Assembly: GCF_000171615.1 (NCBI RefSeq)
Contig: NZ_ABFU01000052.3
Span: 1-47,048 of the forward strand
DNA length: 47,048 nt
Reading direction: 5' to 3'
Origin: Bacillus coahuilensis m4-4
GTDB lineage: Bacteria; Bacillota; Bacilli; Bacillales; Bacillaceae_K
Shown: piece after piece, positions 46,606-47,048 of the stretch
Numbering within the stretch: the first letter of the stretch is position 1
Layout: each line of letters begins with the position of its first letter
Notes under the pieces: model-generated
Database searches by the model: none
Seen by the model: only the letters and a program-made list of their open reading frames with translations
Told to the model about the DNA's origin: nothing
Translations under genes and position numbers: made by a program

Positions 46606-47048
46606 CTACGAGCCATACTTTTCGCTAAACAAGGTAGGCGCAATTTGGACTTCGCTTTTATTTAGCGCAATTTCTTCTAGACTCGGATACACTTGCCTAA
46701 AATACGGTTCAAAGCTTGGATCAAATTGAGTTCCCATATTCTCAAGGATGATTTCCTTCGCCTGGTGAGGTGTTAACGCATTCCGATAAGAACGGTTTGA
46801 TGTCAGGGCATCAAATGTGTCACAGACCGTAATAACTCTTGAAAGAAACGGGATGTTCTCTCCTGCAATTTGAGAAGGGTACCCTTTCCCGTCATAGCGT
46901 TCATGATGATGATAGATGGTACTAATAATATCTTTAGAGTAGTTTAGCTTTTCAGCAATTTCAGCCCCTACTACAGGATGTTTTTTAATGACCTCAAATT
47001 CTTCATCCGTTAGCCTTCCCTTTTTTTGTAGAATGGCTGCTGGGATTT
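46606..47048 (-). CDS. HD-GYP domain protein, partial (5' end outside window)
   Basis: An open frame continues to the window edge and ends at TAG (46606-46608), giving the last 147 residues. It contains the second half of an HD-GYP domain: HPVVGAEIAEKL, then HHHERYDGKGYP with the GYP-type signature, FLSRVITVCDTFDALTSNR and the terminal NMGTQFDPSFEPYF. HD-GYP proteins usually hydrolyse cyclic di-GMP or related cyclic dinucleotides. The N-terminal sensor or GAF part, if any, lies beyond position 47048. There is no frameshift in the visible part. Confidence 0.9.
   Translation of the reverse strand, partial: IPAAILQKKGRLTDEEFEVIKKHPVVGAEIAEKLNYSKDIISTIYHHHERYDGKGYPSQIAGENIPFLSRVITVCDTFDALTSNRSYRNALTPHQAKEIILENMGTQFDPSFEPYFRQVYPSLEEIALNKSEVQIAPTLFSEKYGS

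Overview
The window is chromosomal DNA of a low-GC Gram-positive bacterium of the Bacillaceae. Most genes have a clear Bacillus subtilis counterpart and follow the order of the B. subtilis leuS / ytq-ytp / metK-pckA / ytm-ytl-ytk / luxS / men / glg chromosome segment. The ribosome binding sites (AGGAGG type), the T-box and S-box leaders, the CcpA-type cre sites and the unencoded tRNA CCA end fit this. No species is assigned.

Layout. 1-4.2 kb: leuS (minus) behind a T-box leader, then the MFS exporter yttB. 4.3-4.8 kb: a gene-free tract of degenerate repeats on a 21-nt ladder. 4.8-10.6 kb: a small hypothetical gene, ytzC, ytqA-ytqB, a luciferase-like monooxygenase, ytpB-ytpA (sesquarterpene synthase and lysophospholipase) and ytoA. 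10.6-16.9 kb: a methionine gamma-lyase gene with a consensus cre site, metK behind a SAM riboswitch, pckA, a second 21-nt repeat array, ytmB and ytmA. 17.1-23.3 kb: the ytlA-ytlC-ytlD ABC importer, ytkD, a small conserved gene, the holin-like ytkC, a further small gene, dps, ytzI, luxS and ytjA. 23.4-26.1 kb: bd-type quinol oxidase genes ythA-ythB and a DUF1540 gene. 26.1-34.8 kb: the menaquinone operon menF-menD-menH-menB-menE-menC with menA divergent. 34.9-43.8 kb: yteA and the glycogen operon glgB-glgC-glgD-glgA-glgP. 44.2-47 kb: tRNA-Glu(UUC), a tandem GNAT acetyltransferase, a YugO-type K+ channel and the end of an HD-GYP gene.

The genes are mostly housekeeping: translation, the S-adenosylmethionine/methionine cycle (metK, luxS, megL), gluconeogenesis (pckA), menaquinone and its oxidase, and glycogen storage. 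No prophage, insertion sequence, CRISPR array or defence island was seen.

Two things stand out. First, three intergenic tracts (near 2.88-2.93, 4.36-4.77 and 15.53-15.64 kb) have short G/C motifs repeating at exactly 21 nt, with a different motif in each tract. They have stops in the frames I translated, do not look like CRISPR, and I cannot assign them to a known element. Second, 20 single-base frameshifts interrupt 15 genes, almost all at homopolymer runs. Restoring one base at each run gives proteins of normal family length, so most are probably sequencing or consensus errors. The broken genes are therefore annotated as single full-length CDS.
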